6,540 bases of DNA from Acidimicrobiales bacterium (GTDB taxonomy: Bacteria > Actinomycetota > Acidimicrobiia > Acidimicrobiales > SHLQ01). Where the stretch lies: contig JABDJW010000152.1 in assembly GCA_013002375.1 (NCBI GenBank), positions 1 to 6,540 on the forward strand, written 5' to 3'. Of this stretch, positions 1-6,025 are shown one piece after another. The notes beneath the pieces are model-generated. The model was not told the origin of the DNA and did not search any database. It saw nothing but the letters and a program-made list of their open reading frames with translations. The first letter of the stretch is position 1. Each line of letters starts with the position of its first letter. A program made the translations under genes and the position numbers.

Positions 1-587
1 GGCATGCGCACCCGCCCACCAACACCGGCATGTCGCACAACAAGCTGGCCATGTGGGTGTTCCTGGGCTCCGAATGCCTGCTGTTCGGCGGCCTGATCAG
101 CACCTACATGCTGTACCGCAACAACCATCAGGACGGCCCCGACGCGGCCGAGCTGTTCGACATCCCCTTCACGTCGGTCAGCTCGTTCGTGCTGCTGATG
201 AGCTCGCTCACCATGGTGCTGGCCCTGTCGGCCATCACCCGGGGCGATCACCAGCGCACCCGCCTCTGGTTGCTCACCACCGCCTTGCTCGGCGGGTTGT
301 TCATCGGCGGCCAGGTCTACGAATTCACCGTCTTCTACGAAGAAGGCCTGGGCTACACCACCAGCCCGTTCAGCTCGGCGTTCTACACCCTCACCGGCTT
401 CCACGGCGTGCACGTCACCCTCGGCATCATGATGCTGATGTCGCTGTACGTGTCGTCGCTGCGGGGCAAGCTGCACCAACGCAACGCCGAAACGGTCGAA
501 CTCGTCGGCTTGTACTGGCACTTCGTCGACGTGGTGTGGGTGTTCATCTTCACCGTCGTGTACCTCACCGCAGAAGGAGTTGGCTGA
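1..587 (+). CDS. ctaE: Cytochrome c oxidase subunit III (5' end outside window)
   Basis: This is subunit III of a heme-copper cytochrome c oxidase, an integral membrane subunit that stabilises the catalytic subunit I core. The reading frame is open from base 3. The residues before the ATG at 30 read HAHPPTNTG and run straight into the family-like start of helix 1 (KLAMWVFLGSECLLFGG). The ATG at 30 also has no Shine-Dalgarno sequence, so the true start is judged to lie upstream of the window. About five membrane helices are visible, as in short bacterial subunit III proteins. Family features include the helix glutamate in GGQVYEF, the FHGVHVTLG segment and the C-terminal HFVDVVWVFIF helix. The stop (TGA 585-587) is two bases before the subunit IV start, so the genes are co-transcribed. 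The family call is secure; the exact start cannot be seen. Confidence 0.95.
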   Translation, partial: HAHPPTNTGMSHNKLAMWVFLGSECLLFGGLISTYMLYRNNHQDGPDAAELFDIPFTSVSSFVLLMSSLTMVLALSAITRGDHQRTRLWLLTTALLGGLFIGGQVYEFTVFYEEGLGYTTSPFSSAFYTLTGFHGVHVTLGIMMLMSLYVSSLRGKLHQRNAETVELVGLYWHFVDVVWVFIFTVVYLTAEGVG

Positions 588-589
588 GC

Positions 590-940
590 ATGGCAGACGC
601 AGGCACCGTCGAGGCCCCCGAGGCGGCCGACGCCGGCAGTACTCACGACGACCGCGGGCACGATCACCCCAGTGACAAGGACTACGTCAAGGTCTTTCTC
701 ACCCTGTTCGTCATCACGGCCGTCGAAGTCGCCTGGCTGTACCTCGGGCTGCCCAACTGGGCCCTGATCGGCGGCCTGATGGTGATGATGACCGTGAAGT
801 TCTACCTGATCGCCGCTCAGTTCATGCATCTCAAGGTCGACATCAAGCTGTTCACCCAACTGTTCCTGTTCGGGTTGGTGCTGGCCGCCGCGGTGTACAT
901 GGCATTCCTGAGTTCGTCCGACTTCTGGAACAGTTTCTAA
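590..940 (+). CDS. ctaF: Cytochrome c oxidase subunit IV, prokaryotic COX4 type
   Basis: A small membrane protein of 116 residues that matches the prokaryotic COX4 (caa3-type subunit IV) pattern. It has a hydrophilic, Asp/His-rich N-terminus (residues 1-30) followed by DYVKVF. Three membrane helices follow at roughly 34-53, 57-77 and 88-107. The FMHLK signature (78-82) sits at the end of the second helix. The chosen ATG at 590 is preceded by AAGGAG (574-579) at a 10-base spacing, a clear ribosome binding site inside the end of the subunit III gene. A longer upstream reading in this frame is an Arg/His/Pro-rich shadow of subunit III and is not translated. The subunit is thought to help assemble or stabilise the oxidase. 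The symbol ctaF follows Bacillus usage; in Corynebacteriales the same name denotes a different subunit IV. Confidence 0.92.
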   Translation: MADAGTVEAPEAADAGSTHDDRGHDHPSDKDYVKVFLTLFVITAVEVAWLYLGLPNWALIGGLMVMMTVKFYLIAAQFMHLKVDIKLFTQLFLFGLVLAAAVYMAFLSSSDFWNSF

Positions 941-944
941 CGCC

Positions 945-1859
945 ATGACCGCCGCGGTGAACCCGTGGGCATTCGTCCCGCACCCCGAAGTGTGGGCCCT
1001 GATCGCGGCCGTGATCGGCCTCGGCTATTTCGCCACCCGCATCATCGGACCCAAGGTCGTCCCGGCCGGCACGCCGGTGGTCACCACCAAACAGCGGCGG
1101 GCCTACTGGGTCGCCGTGATCGTGTTGTGGCTGGCGTCGGATTGGCCGATGCACGACATCGCCGAGCAATACCTGTACTCGGTGCACATGGTGCAGCACC
1201 TGCTGATCACCTTCGTGGTGCCGCCGCTGATTCTGTACGCCATGCCCGAGTGGTTGGCCCGGCTCATTGTGTTCGAGGGCGGTTGGTCGTCCCGGCTGTT
1301 GCAGAAGCTCACCCACCCGGTCGTCGCCGGTGCCATCTTCAACGCGTTGGCCGCGCTCACCCACTGGGCGGTGGTCGTCAACACCTCGGCCGACAACGGG
1401 CCGTTCCACTATGCCATCCACCTGGCCCTGTTCATGTCCGCGCTGCTGATGTGGATGCCGGTCATCGGTCCGCTGCCCGAACTTCGGCTCGGTCCGCTCG
1501 GCCAGGCCGTGTACCTGTTCATCATGTCGATCATTCCGACCGTGCCGGCCGCATGGCTCACCTTTGCCACCGGCACGGTGTACTCGGCCTACGACATTCT
1601 CGAGCGTCCGTGGGGCATCAGCGTGGCCGCAGATCAACAAAGCGCCGGTGCCATCATGAAGGTGTTCGGCGGGTTGTACCTGTGGTGCTGGATCGCTGCG
1701 GTGTACTTCCGTCATGCCAATCGGCTCACCAATCAGGATCGCGCCGTTCGCCGTTACGCCGATCGCTTCGACGCCAAGGCCGCCGCCGGCGTCGACGATG
1801 AGGAACCGCTGACCTACGAGAAGGTGACCGAGGCGTTCTCGTCGACCGCCGATTCCTGA
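945..1859 (+). CDS. ctaG: Cytochrome c oxidase assembly protein, CtaG (caa3_CtaG) family
   Basis: A polytopic membrane protein of 304 residues in the Bacillus-type CtaG family, which is needed for formation of active caa3 oxidase and is linked to the copper centre of subunit I. Recognisable family segments in order are: SDWPMHDIAEQYLYSVHMVQH (65-85, with a histidine pair at 81 and 85), MWMPVIGPLPELR (169-181), SIIPTVPAAWLTF (195-207) and DQQSAGAIMKVFGG (230-243). Around seven hydrophobic helices can be drawn. Residues from about 258 on form a charged, probably cytoplasmic tail. It starts four bases after the subunit IV stop without a strong Shine-Dalgarno sequence, so translation is probably coupled to that gene. 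This family is unrelated to the Cox11-type protein also called CtaG. It is the last gene of the oxidase cluster seen here. Confidence 0.93.
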   Translation: MTAAVNPWAFVPHPEVWALIAAVIGLGYFATRIIGPKVVPAGTPVVTTKQRRAYWVAVIVLWLASDWPMHDIAEQYLYSVHMVQHLLITFVVPPLILYAMPEWLARLIVFEGGWSSRLLQKLTHPVVAGAIFNALAALTHWAVVVNTSADNGPFHYAIHLALFMSALLMWMPVIGPLPELRLGPLGQAVYLFIMSIIPTVPAAWLTFATGTVYSAYDILERPWGISVAADQQSAGAIMKVFGGLYLWCWIAAVYFRHANRLTNQDRAVRRYADRFDAKAAAGVDDEEPLTYEKVTEAFSSTADS

Positions 1860-1880
1860 TGGTCGCGGGCCCGATTGGCT

Positions 1881-1888
1881 GGTACCCT
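1881..1888 (+). promoter_or_regulatory. Candidate -10 element (GGTACCCT) for the methyltransferase gene
   Basis: TACCCT at 1883-1888, preceded by GG, fits the TAnnnT -10 pattern of actinobacterial promoters. It is the best-placed candidate between the ctaG stop and the methyltransferase start. No convincing -35 box is seen 16-19 bases upstream. Transcription from here would start near 1895 and give a leader of about 126 bases. An identical octamer GTACCCTC recurs at 1976-1983. The site also overlaps a proposed outer stem of the leader RNA, so promoter and outer stem cannot both be right unless transcription begins further upstream. Confidence 0.3.
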
Positions 1889-2009
1889 CAAAGCCACAAC
1901 TGAGAATGCGCCAGATTTGATCGTCAGCTTGCGGGCGCAGAACAAATGCAGCTAAAGCGTCGCCCCAGCGCTGAAGTACCCTCCCGCCGGCTGCGAGCCG
2001 GTGGCGTAT

Positions 2010-2014
2010 GGGAG
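2010..2014 (+). promoter_or_regulatory. Shine-Dalgarno GGGAG that fixes the methyltransferase start
   Basis: GGGAG lies six bases before the ATG at 2021, an ideal spacing. The alternative in-frame ATG at 1946 has no such site and would add 25 basic, non-family residues. The site is complementary to CTCCC at 1981-1985 in the same leader. Confidence 0.75.
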
Positions 2015-2020
2015 ACCAGC

Positions 2021-3058
2021 ATGAGTACCGCAACCAACAGCCGATTCCACGAACTGCTCGAAGCCCGAGGCGTGCTCGTCGCCGATGGCGCCATGGGCAC
2101 CAGCCTGTTCGCGCTCGGTATGGAATCGGGGGCGTGCCCCGAATTCCTGAACGTCGACGATCCAGAGATGATCCGTACCGTGCACCGGCAGTTCGTCGAG
2201 GCCGGGTCCGACATCATCCTCACCAATACCTTCGGCGGCAACCGTCGTCGGCTCATGCTCCACAAGGCCACCGACCGGGTCGCCGAGCTCAACAAGGCCG
2301 GCGTGACCATCGCCCGGGAGGTCGCGGACAATGCCGATCGGCCGGTGCTCGTTGCCGGCAGCGTCGGCCCCACCGGCGATCTGTTCGAGCCGCTCGGGCC
2401 CCTGACCCATGCCGAGGGCGTCGAGGTCTTCTCCGAACAGATCGAGGCCATGGTCGAGGCCGGTGCCGATCTGGCCTGGGCCGAGACGTTGTCGAGTGTC
2501 GAGGAGATCTCGGCGGCGTACGAGGCGGCCGCGAAGTTCGATCTGCCGCTCGTCGTCACGATGAGCTTCGATACGCACGGCAAGACCATGATGGGCTTCA
2601 AACCATCCGAACTGGGCCAGTGGGCCGACGAGAACCACGCGCCGCTGGCTGCCGTCGGCGCGAACTGCGGCATCGGTCCCGGCGATGTGGTCGCCGCGGT
2701 GCACGAGCTGGCCGATGCCTGTCATCGCCCGGTGGTGGCCAAGGCCAACTGTGGCATTCCGGTGTACGAGGACGGCCAGCTCACCTACCCCTCCGACCCC
2801 GACGAGATGACGCACTACGTCGATCTCGCCCTTCGGTCCGGAGCGAAGATCATCGGCGCCTGTTGTGGCTCGACCGGCGAGCACCTGGGCCTCATCCGCC
2901 AGCACGTCGACGCGTTCTTGGCCGATACTGCGCCGGCCGAGCGCCCCGAGGTCACCGAGATTCACGCCCGCCTGGGCAACACGGCAACCGGTTCAGCCGG
3001 TTCGACCGATGCCGCCGACGCCGCCCCCAAGCGCCGCCGCCGCCGCCGAGCTTCCTAG
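2021..3058 (+). CDS. Zn-dependent homocysteine S-methyltransferase (betaine-homocysteine methyltransferase-like)
   Basis: A 345-residue cytoplasmic enzyme of the homocysteine S-methyltransferase (Pfam S-methyl_trans) TIM-barrel family, which transfers a methyl group to homocysteine to give methionine. The N-terminus shows the family GVLVADGAMGTSLF segment (17-30). LTNTFGGNRRR (68-78) and VAGSVGPTGD (111-120) follow. The three zinc-ligand cysteines are in place: Cys216 in GANCGIGP and Cys281-Cys282 in IIGACCGST. There is no cobalamin, folate or activation domain, so it is not full MetH. From memory it resembles the alphaproteobacterial Bmt (betaine-homocysteine methyltransferase) group, which also carries an Arg-rich tail; here the tail is KRRRRRRAS. 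The methyl donor (betaine, dimethylsulfoniopropionate, S-methylmethionine or a corrinoid protein) cannot be read from the sequence, and no donor gene is adjacent. It converges with serS. Confidence 0.9.
   Translation: MSTATNSRFHELLEARGVLVADGAMGTSLFALGMESGACPEFLNVDDPEMIRTVHRQFVEAGSDIILTNTFGGNRRRLMLHKATDRVAELNKAGVTIAREVADNADRPVLVAGSVGPTGDLFEPLGPLTHAEGVEVFSEQIEAMVEAGADLAWAETLSSVEEISAAYEAAAKFDLPLVVTMSFDTHGKTMMGFKPSELGQWADENHAPLAAVGANCGIGPGDVVAAVHELADACHRPVVAKANCGIPVYEDGQLTYPSDPDEMTHYVDLALRSGAKIIGACCGSTGEHLGLIRQHVDAFLADTAPAERPEVTEIHARLGNTATGSAGSTDAADAAPKRRRRRRAS
3032..3049 (+). repeat. (CGC)5-CGA run encoding six C-terminal arginines
   Basis: Five CGC codons and one CGA follow the AAG at 3029-3031 and code for the RRRRRR part of the methyltransferase tail, seven codons before the stop is complete. 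It is a short perfect trinucleotide tract, so its length could vary by slippage without breaking the frame. Confidence 0.85.
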
Positions 3059-3090
3059 AGGTAGACCCCAAAAAGCAGGCTCGACGGTGG

Positions 3091-4338
3091 CTAGCGAGCG
3101 ATCGTGTCGAGGCCGCAGAACGGTCGCAAGACCTCGGGCACCACGAAGCTGCCGTCGGGCTGCTGGTAGTGCTCCATCAGGAACACCAGCGTGCGCCCCA
3201 CGGCGCAGGCAGTGCCGTTCAAGGTGTGGGCGAAGGCTGAGCCGTCATCGGTCTTGATCCGGGTACCGAGCCGGCGGGCGGAGTAGTCGAGGTAGTTGCT
3301 GCACGAGGTGAGCTCGCGGTAGGTGCCCTCGCTGGGCAGCCAGACTTCGCAGTCGTACTTCTTGGCCGCGGGGGCGCCGAGATCGCCGGCCGCGACGTTG
3401 ATCACCCGGTAGGGCAGGCCCAGATCGTCGAGGATCTCCCGCTCGATCTCGAGCAGCAGCTCATGTTCGGCCCACGATTGCTCGGGGGTGGACCAGATGA
3501 ACATCTCGACCTTGTCGAACTGATGCACCCGGAAGATGCCCCGAGTGTCCTTGCCGTAGGTGCCGGCCTCGCGCCGGAAGCAGGTGGAGAAGCCGGCGTA
3601 GCGCAGCGGCAGAGCGTCGCCGTCGAGTCGGTCGCCGCGGTGCAGGCCGGCCAGCGGTACTTCGGACGTACCGACCAGATGCAGTTCGTCGGCGGTGACG
3701 TCGTAGACCTGGTTGCGATCGGTCGGGAAGAACCCGGCATCGACCATCATCTGCTCGCGGACCAGCACCGGCGGAATCACCGGGGTGAATCCGCGCCCCA
3801 CCAGCTTCTGCATCGTGAACTGCACCAGGGCGAACTCCAACAAGACCGCTTCGCCCCGCAGATAGGCGAAGCGGCTGCCCGACACGTCGGCGCCGCGTTC
3901 GGCGTCGACCCAGCCCATGTGCTCGCCGTAGTCGGCGTGATCCATCGGTGGCGCCGGCGGTGTGTCGCCGACCGCGGTGATCAGTTCGAAATCTTCTTCG
4001 TCGCCATCGGGAACCGAATCGTGGGCCGGATTCGGCACGCCCAAGACGATCTCGTCGACCGCGGCCTGGGTGGTCTGCAGCGCCGCTTCCACTTCGCCGA
4101 GACGGGCCTTCAGCTCGCCGGCCGCCGCGATCTTGGCCTCACGTTCGTCCGGATCGGCCTGGCCGATCGCCTTCGACGCCGCGTTGGCCTCGGCCCGCAT
4201 GGCCTCCACCTCGGTGAGGGTGGTGCGACGCGATTCGTCAGCGGTCAACAACTTCTCGATATCGGCCGGATCGGCGCCCTTGCGGATGGCACCGGCCCGG
4301 TAGGCCTCGTCGTCGCGGAGTCGTCGGAGATCGATCAC
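3091..4338 (-). CDS. serS: Seryl-tRNA synthetase
   Basis: A cytoplasmic class II aminoacyl-tRNA synthetase of 415 residues that charges tRNA-Ser (and tRNA-Sec where present) with serine. The N-terminal 100 residues form the tRNA-binding helical arm, a predicted coiled coil rich in Ala/Glu/Arg (about 30-98). The catalytic domain follows: motif 1 region GSRFAYLRGEAVLLEFAL (154-171), the serine-binding TSEV (224-227), motif 2 FRREAGTYGKDTRGIFRVHQF (254-274) and motif 3 LNGTACAVGRTLVFLMEHYQ (373-392). Length is normal. The start is GTG at 4338; the encoded MIDLRRLRDD is the usual start of this family. No Shine-Dalgarno sequence precedes it. A -10 box TAACCT ends 7 bases before the GTG, which suggests a leaderless mRNA. 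The MFS gene ends 71 bases upstream on the same strand; the methyltransferase converges 32 bases beyond the stop. Confidence 0.98.
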   Translation of the reverse strand: MIDLRRLRDDEAYRAGAIRKGADPADIEKLLTADESRRTTLTEVEAMRAEANAASKAIGQADPDEREAKIAAAGELKARLGEVEAALQTTQAAVDEIVLGVPNPAHDSVPDGDEEDFELITAVGDTPPAPPMDHADYGEHMGWVDAERGADVSGSRFAYLRGEAVLLEFALVQFTMQKLVGRGFTPVIPPVLVREQMMVDAGFFPTDRNQVYDVTADELHLVGTSEVPLAGLHRGDRLDGDALPLRYAGFSTCFRREAGTYGKDTRGIFRVHQFDKVEMFIWSTPEQSWAEHELLLEIEREILDDLGLPYRVINVAAGDLGAPAAKKYDCEVWLPSEGTYRELTSCSNYLDYSARRLGTRIKTDDGSAFAHTLNGTACAVGRTLVFLMEHYQQPDGSFVVPEVLRPFCGLDTIAR

Positions 4339-4345
4339 AGCAGCG

Positions 4346-4351
4346 AGGTTA
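4346..4351 (-). promoter_or_regulatory. serS promoter -10 box TAACCT, leaderless type
   Basis: Read on the - strand, TAACCT (4351 to 4346) is followed by seven bases and then the GTG of serS. That spacing puts the transcription start at or next to the first base of the start codon. This arrangement is well known for leaderless genes in actinobacteria. No clear -35 box is visible; that region is taken up by a palindrome. Confidence 0.6.
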
Positions 4352-4354
4352 CCG

Positions 4355-4372
4355 GTGCCGGCCGGCCGGCAC
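4355..4372. repeat. Perfect 18-bp palindrome upstream of serS
   Basis: GTGCCGGCC followed by GGCCGGCAC is a perfect inverted repeat between the MFS stop and the serS -10 box. As RNA on the - strand it can form a 7-bp GC stem with a four-base CCGG loop and no U tract. It could therefore be a U-less terminator for the crcB-MFS operon. As DNA it lies over the spacer/-35 region of the serS promoter and could be a protein binding site. A second, shorter palindrome, CCCGTCGACGGG, lies at 4388-4399, directly after the MFS stop. Confidence 0.5.
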
Positions 4373-4409
4373 GTGGCCTTTCATCGCCCCGTCGACGGGA
4401 CCAAGCCGC

Positions 4410-5684
4410 TCAGCCGGCGGTCAGGGCCAGCTCGGGTACTCGCGACGTGGGGGTCACCGCGACGATCGCCGCGATGGTCAGCGGCACCGCGCCGAGGAGC
4501 AGGACCGGGAGCTGGAACTCGCCGGTCGCCGTCTTGGCCAAGGACAGGATGAACGGACCCGATGCCGAAGCCGCGACCGTGATCGTGGTGGCGACGCCCA
4601 TGATCCCGCCCAGCTCCGCCGTGCCGAAGAAGCGGGGGAAGAGTGTGCTGTACAGGGTGCGCACCGCGCCGGCCGCCACGCTGACCGTCAGTCCATAGCC
4701 GATCGCGATCGGCACATTCGATGCGACCGAGAGCACCCCATGGGCGCCGGCCAGCATGACCATCGCGGTGACCATCAGCGTGCGAGGGCGAAGGCGGTCG
4801 GCCAGTGGACCGAACACCAACCCGGCGGCGAGCGGACCGACGAACTGGGGCAGGAACAGCGCGGCGGCCTGATCCTCGGAGATACCCCGCTCGCCCAGGA
4901 TGGCGATCTGGTGGAAGTTCAGCGCGGTCGTGAGCAAGGACGGGGTGGCCACGACCGCGGCCAGGAGCCAGAATGCCGGGTTGCGAAGGGCCTCGGCCCT
5001 GGTCGACGGGGGCCGCGACGCTCGGGCGTGGCCCGATCGATCGCGACGGGCGACGAACGCGGCACCGTCGGGCACCTGACCAACGTCGGCGGGTCGGTCG
5101 ATCATCCCGAATCGGGCCATGGGCAGCACGACCGACACCACGATGATCGCGGCCAACACCCAGGCGGTTCGCCACGAGGTGAAGCCGATCAATCCGTTGA
5201 GGGCGATCGGGGTCAGGGCCATCATGCCTCCGCCCACCGCGGCCACGATGCCGGCCGCGAACCCTCGATTGTGCTCGAACCACAAGCCCACCGCGACGGT
5301 GGCCGTCAAGGACAACGAGCCCTGGCCCAGCAGGCGGATACCGAGGAAGCCCACGATCAGCGTGGCGAAGCCCTGCACCTGCGACATGCCGAGCAAGGTG
5401 ACGCCGAAGCCCAGGGCGATGATGGTCATCATGGTGCGAAGCCCGAAGCGATCGATGCGACGGCCGACGATCGGCAACATCGTCGCCGCGCTCAGCGTTC
5501 CGATCAGGTAGGCGAGCGACACTTGATCCCGAGTCACCCCGAGCCCGTCGATCATCGGATCGATGAACACCGACACGCCGATGGTCTGGCCCGGGCTCGT
5601 CATCACCATGGTGATGACCGCGAGGGCAACGATTCGCCAGCCCGAGAACGGCGCCTTCGCAGCGGAGTCCGGTGCGGCGGTCAA
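4410..5684 (-). CDS. Major facilitator superfamily transporter (substrate unknown)
   Basis: A polytopic membrane transporter of 424 residues with about 12 helices. The MFS motif A appears in both halves: GRRIDRFGLR after helix 2 (about 74-83) and GPLADRLRPR after helix 8 (about 292-301). The central loop holds DRPADVGQVPDG, similar to a segment I recall from oxalate/formate- and monocarboxylate-type MFS proteins, but the substrate cannot be assigned. The start is taken as TTG at 5684. It overlaps the TGA of the preceding crcB gene (TTGA, 5684-5681) and lies just before helix 1 (GWRIVALAVITMV). The ATG at 5789 in the same frame would add 35 Arg/Gly-rich residues that are a shadow of crcB. No strong Shine-Dalgarno sequence is present, so translation is probably coupled to crcB. 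Placement in a fluoride-channel operon hints at an anion-related role, which is inference only. Confidence 0.88.
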   Translation of the reverse strand: MTAAPDSAAKAPFSGWRIVALAVITMVMTSPGQTIGVSVFIDPMIDGLGVTRDQVSLAYLIGTLSAATMLPIVGRRIDRFGLRTMMTIIALGFGVTLLGMSQVQGFATLIVGFLGIRLLGQGSLSLTATVAVGLWFEHNRGFAAGIVAAVGGGMMALTPIALNGLIGFTSWRTAWVLAAIIVVSVVLPMARFGMIDRPADVGQVPDGAAFVARRDRSGHARASRPPSTRAEALRNPAFWLLAAVVATPSLLTTALNFHQIAILGERGISEDQAAALFLPQFVGPLAAGLVFGPLADRLRPRTLMVTAMVMLAGAHGVLSVASNVPIAIGYGLTVSVAAGAVRTLYSTLFPRFFGTAELGGIMGVATTITVAASASGPFILSLAKTATGEFQLPVLLLGAVPLTIAAIVAVTPTSRVPELALTAG

Positions 5685-6025
5685 GAGCTCAGCGCCAGGC
5701 CGAATTCGGCCGCGAACACGCCGGCCACGATCGTGACCGCGACGTACGCGACGCCCTGGCCGGGGTGGCGATCGCCCATCTGGTGGCACGACGTGACGAA
5801 CGTCGAGTAGGTGGTGAGGGCGCCGAGGCCGCCCGAGCCGACGACGGTGAGCGCAGCAAGGCCGACCGATCCGGTGAGCAGGCCCAGGACGAACGAGCCG
5901 ACCACGTTCACCAACAACGTGGCGAGGGGGACGCCGTAGGTGCCGGGCATCCGATGGGTGATCTCGGCGCGCGCCGCCGCCCCGAGCGCGGCGAAGAACA
6001 AGAAGCCGACCGGTACCGCAATCAT
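5681..6025 (-). CDS. crcB: CrcB/Fluc-family fluoride channel subunit (second in operon)
   Basis: A 114-residue membrane protein with four helices of the CrcB (Fluc) family, which exports fluoride passively as a dual-topology dimer. Visible family residues are the helix 1 arginine (Arg19), the pore asparagine in TLLVNVVGSFVLG (Asn40) and the helix 3 break with the phenylalanine-box segment ALTTYSTF (69-76). In that segment the first box position is Tyr73 rather than Phe, and the second is Phe76. The preceding glycine-rich stretch (GSGGLG) differs from the usual GFCGG. Its start ATG at 6025 overlaps the TGA of a 7-codon mini-ORF, and no Shine-Dalgarno sequence precedes it. It probably pairs with the adjacent homologue to make a heterodimer, as in other bacteria that carry two neighbouring crcB genes. 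Confidence 0.93.
   Translation of the reverse strand: MIAVPVGFLFFAALGAAARAEITHRMPGTYGVPLATLLVNVVGSFVLGLLTGSVGLAALTVVGSGGLGALTTYSTFVTSCHQMGDRHPGQGVAYVAVTIVAGVFAAEFGLALSS

Larger units (their letters stand above)
1878..2020 (+). ncRNA. Candidate structured 5' leader (unclassified, riboswitch-like) of the homocysteine methyltransferase gene
   Basis: The 161 bases between ctaG and the methyltransferase start contain several complementary segments. Outer stem: GCTGGT (1878-1883) with ACCAGC (2015-2020), which ends at the base before the ATG. Hairpin: CTCA (1887-1890) with TGAG (1901-1904). Stem: TGCGCC (1907-1912) with GGCGCA (1934-1939). Stem: AGCG (1956-1959) with CGCT (1969-1972). A stem pairs CTCCC (1981-1985) with the Shine-Dalgarno GGGAG (2010-2014) and encloses a strong hairpin, CCGGCT/AGCCGG (1987-1992/1996-2001). 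The loop sequence GCCAC (1893-1897) is also complementary to GTGGC (2001-2005), a possible pseudoknot that would take over base 2001. Pairing of the ribosome site suggests translational control. The conserved cores of SAM-I, SAM-IV, SAH, TPP and cobalamin riboswitches were looked for by eye and not found. These pairings were made by hand, without energy or covariation support. Confidence 0.45.

Noticed and set aside
1917..1947. TTGATC ... ACAAAT as a promoter inside the leader
   Set aside because: The spacing of about 19 bases and poor -10 match make it weak. GGTACCCT upstream is better, although neither is proven.
1946..2020. Alternative upstream ATG extending the methyltransferase by 25 residues
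   Set aside because: There is no ribosome site before it, the added residues are basic and non-family, and a good GGGAG lies six bases before the ATG at 2021.
1893..2020. Cobalamin or TPP riboswitch, suggested by GGGAGACC near the start codon and CTGAGA in the leader
   Set aside because: The GGGAA/GGTGAGAATCC-type cobalamin core and the second half of the TPP consensus are missing, and the order of elements does not fit.
852..2033. Long open frame on the - strand opposite ctaG (393 codons)
   Set aside because: It is antisense to a clear CtaG-family gene, its product is Arg/Gly/His-rich without recognisable domains, and long antisense frames are usual in high-GC genes. It also crosses the leader region.
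4388..4399. CCCGTCGACGGG as an intrinsic terminator of the MFS gene
   Set aside because: The RNA stem would be only four base pairs with no U tract; it is kept only as a note beside the larger palindrome.
3463..4698. Long open frame on the + strand opposite serS and the MFS gene (411 codons)
   Set aside because: It spans two unambiguous - strand genes, shows no family motif and has shadow-like composition.
5685..5789. Upstream ATG extending the MFS protein by 35 residues
   Set aside because: The extension is an Arg/Gly-rich shadow of the crcB coding sequence; the TTG in the TTGA overlap lies just before the first membrane helix.
4740..5810. Long open frame on the + strand opposite the MFS and crcB genes (356 codons)
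   Set aside because: The product is Arg/His/Gly/Gln-rich low complexity and lies fully antisense to membrane-protein genes.
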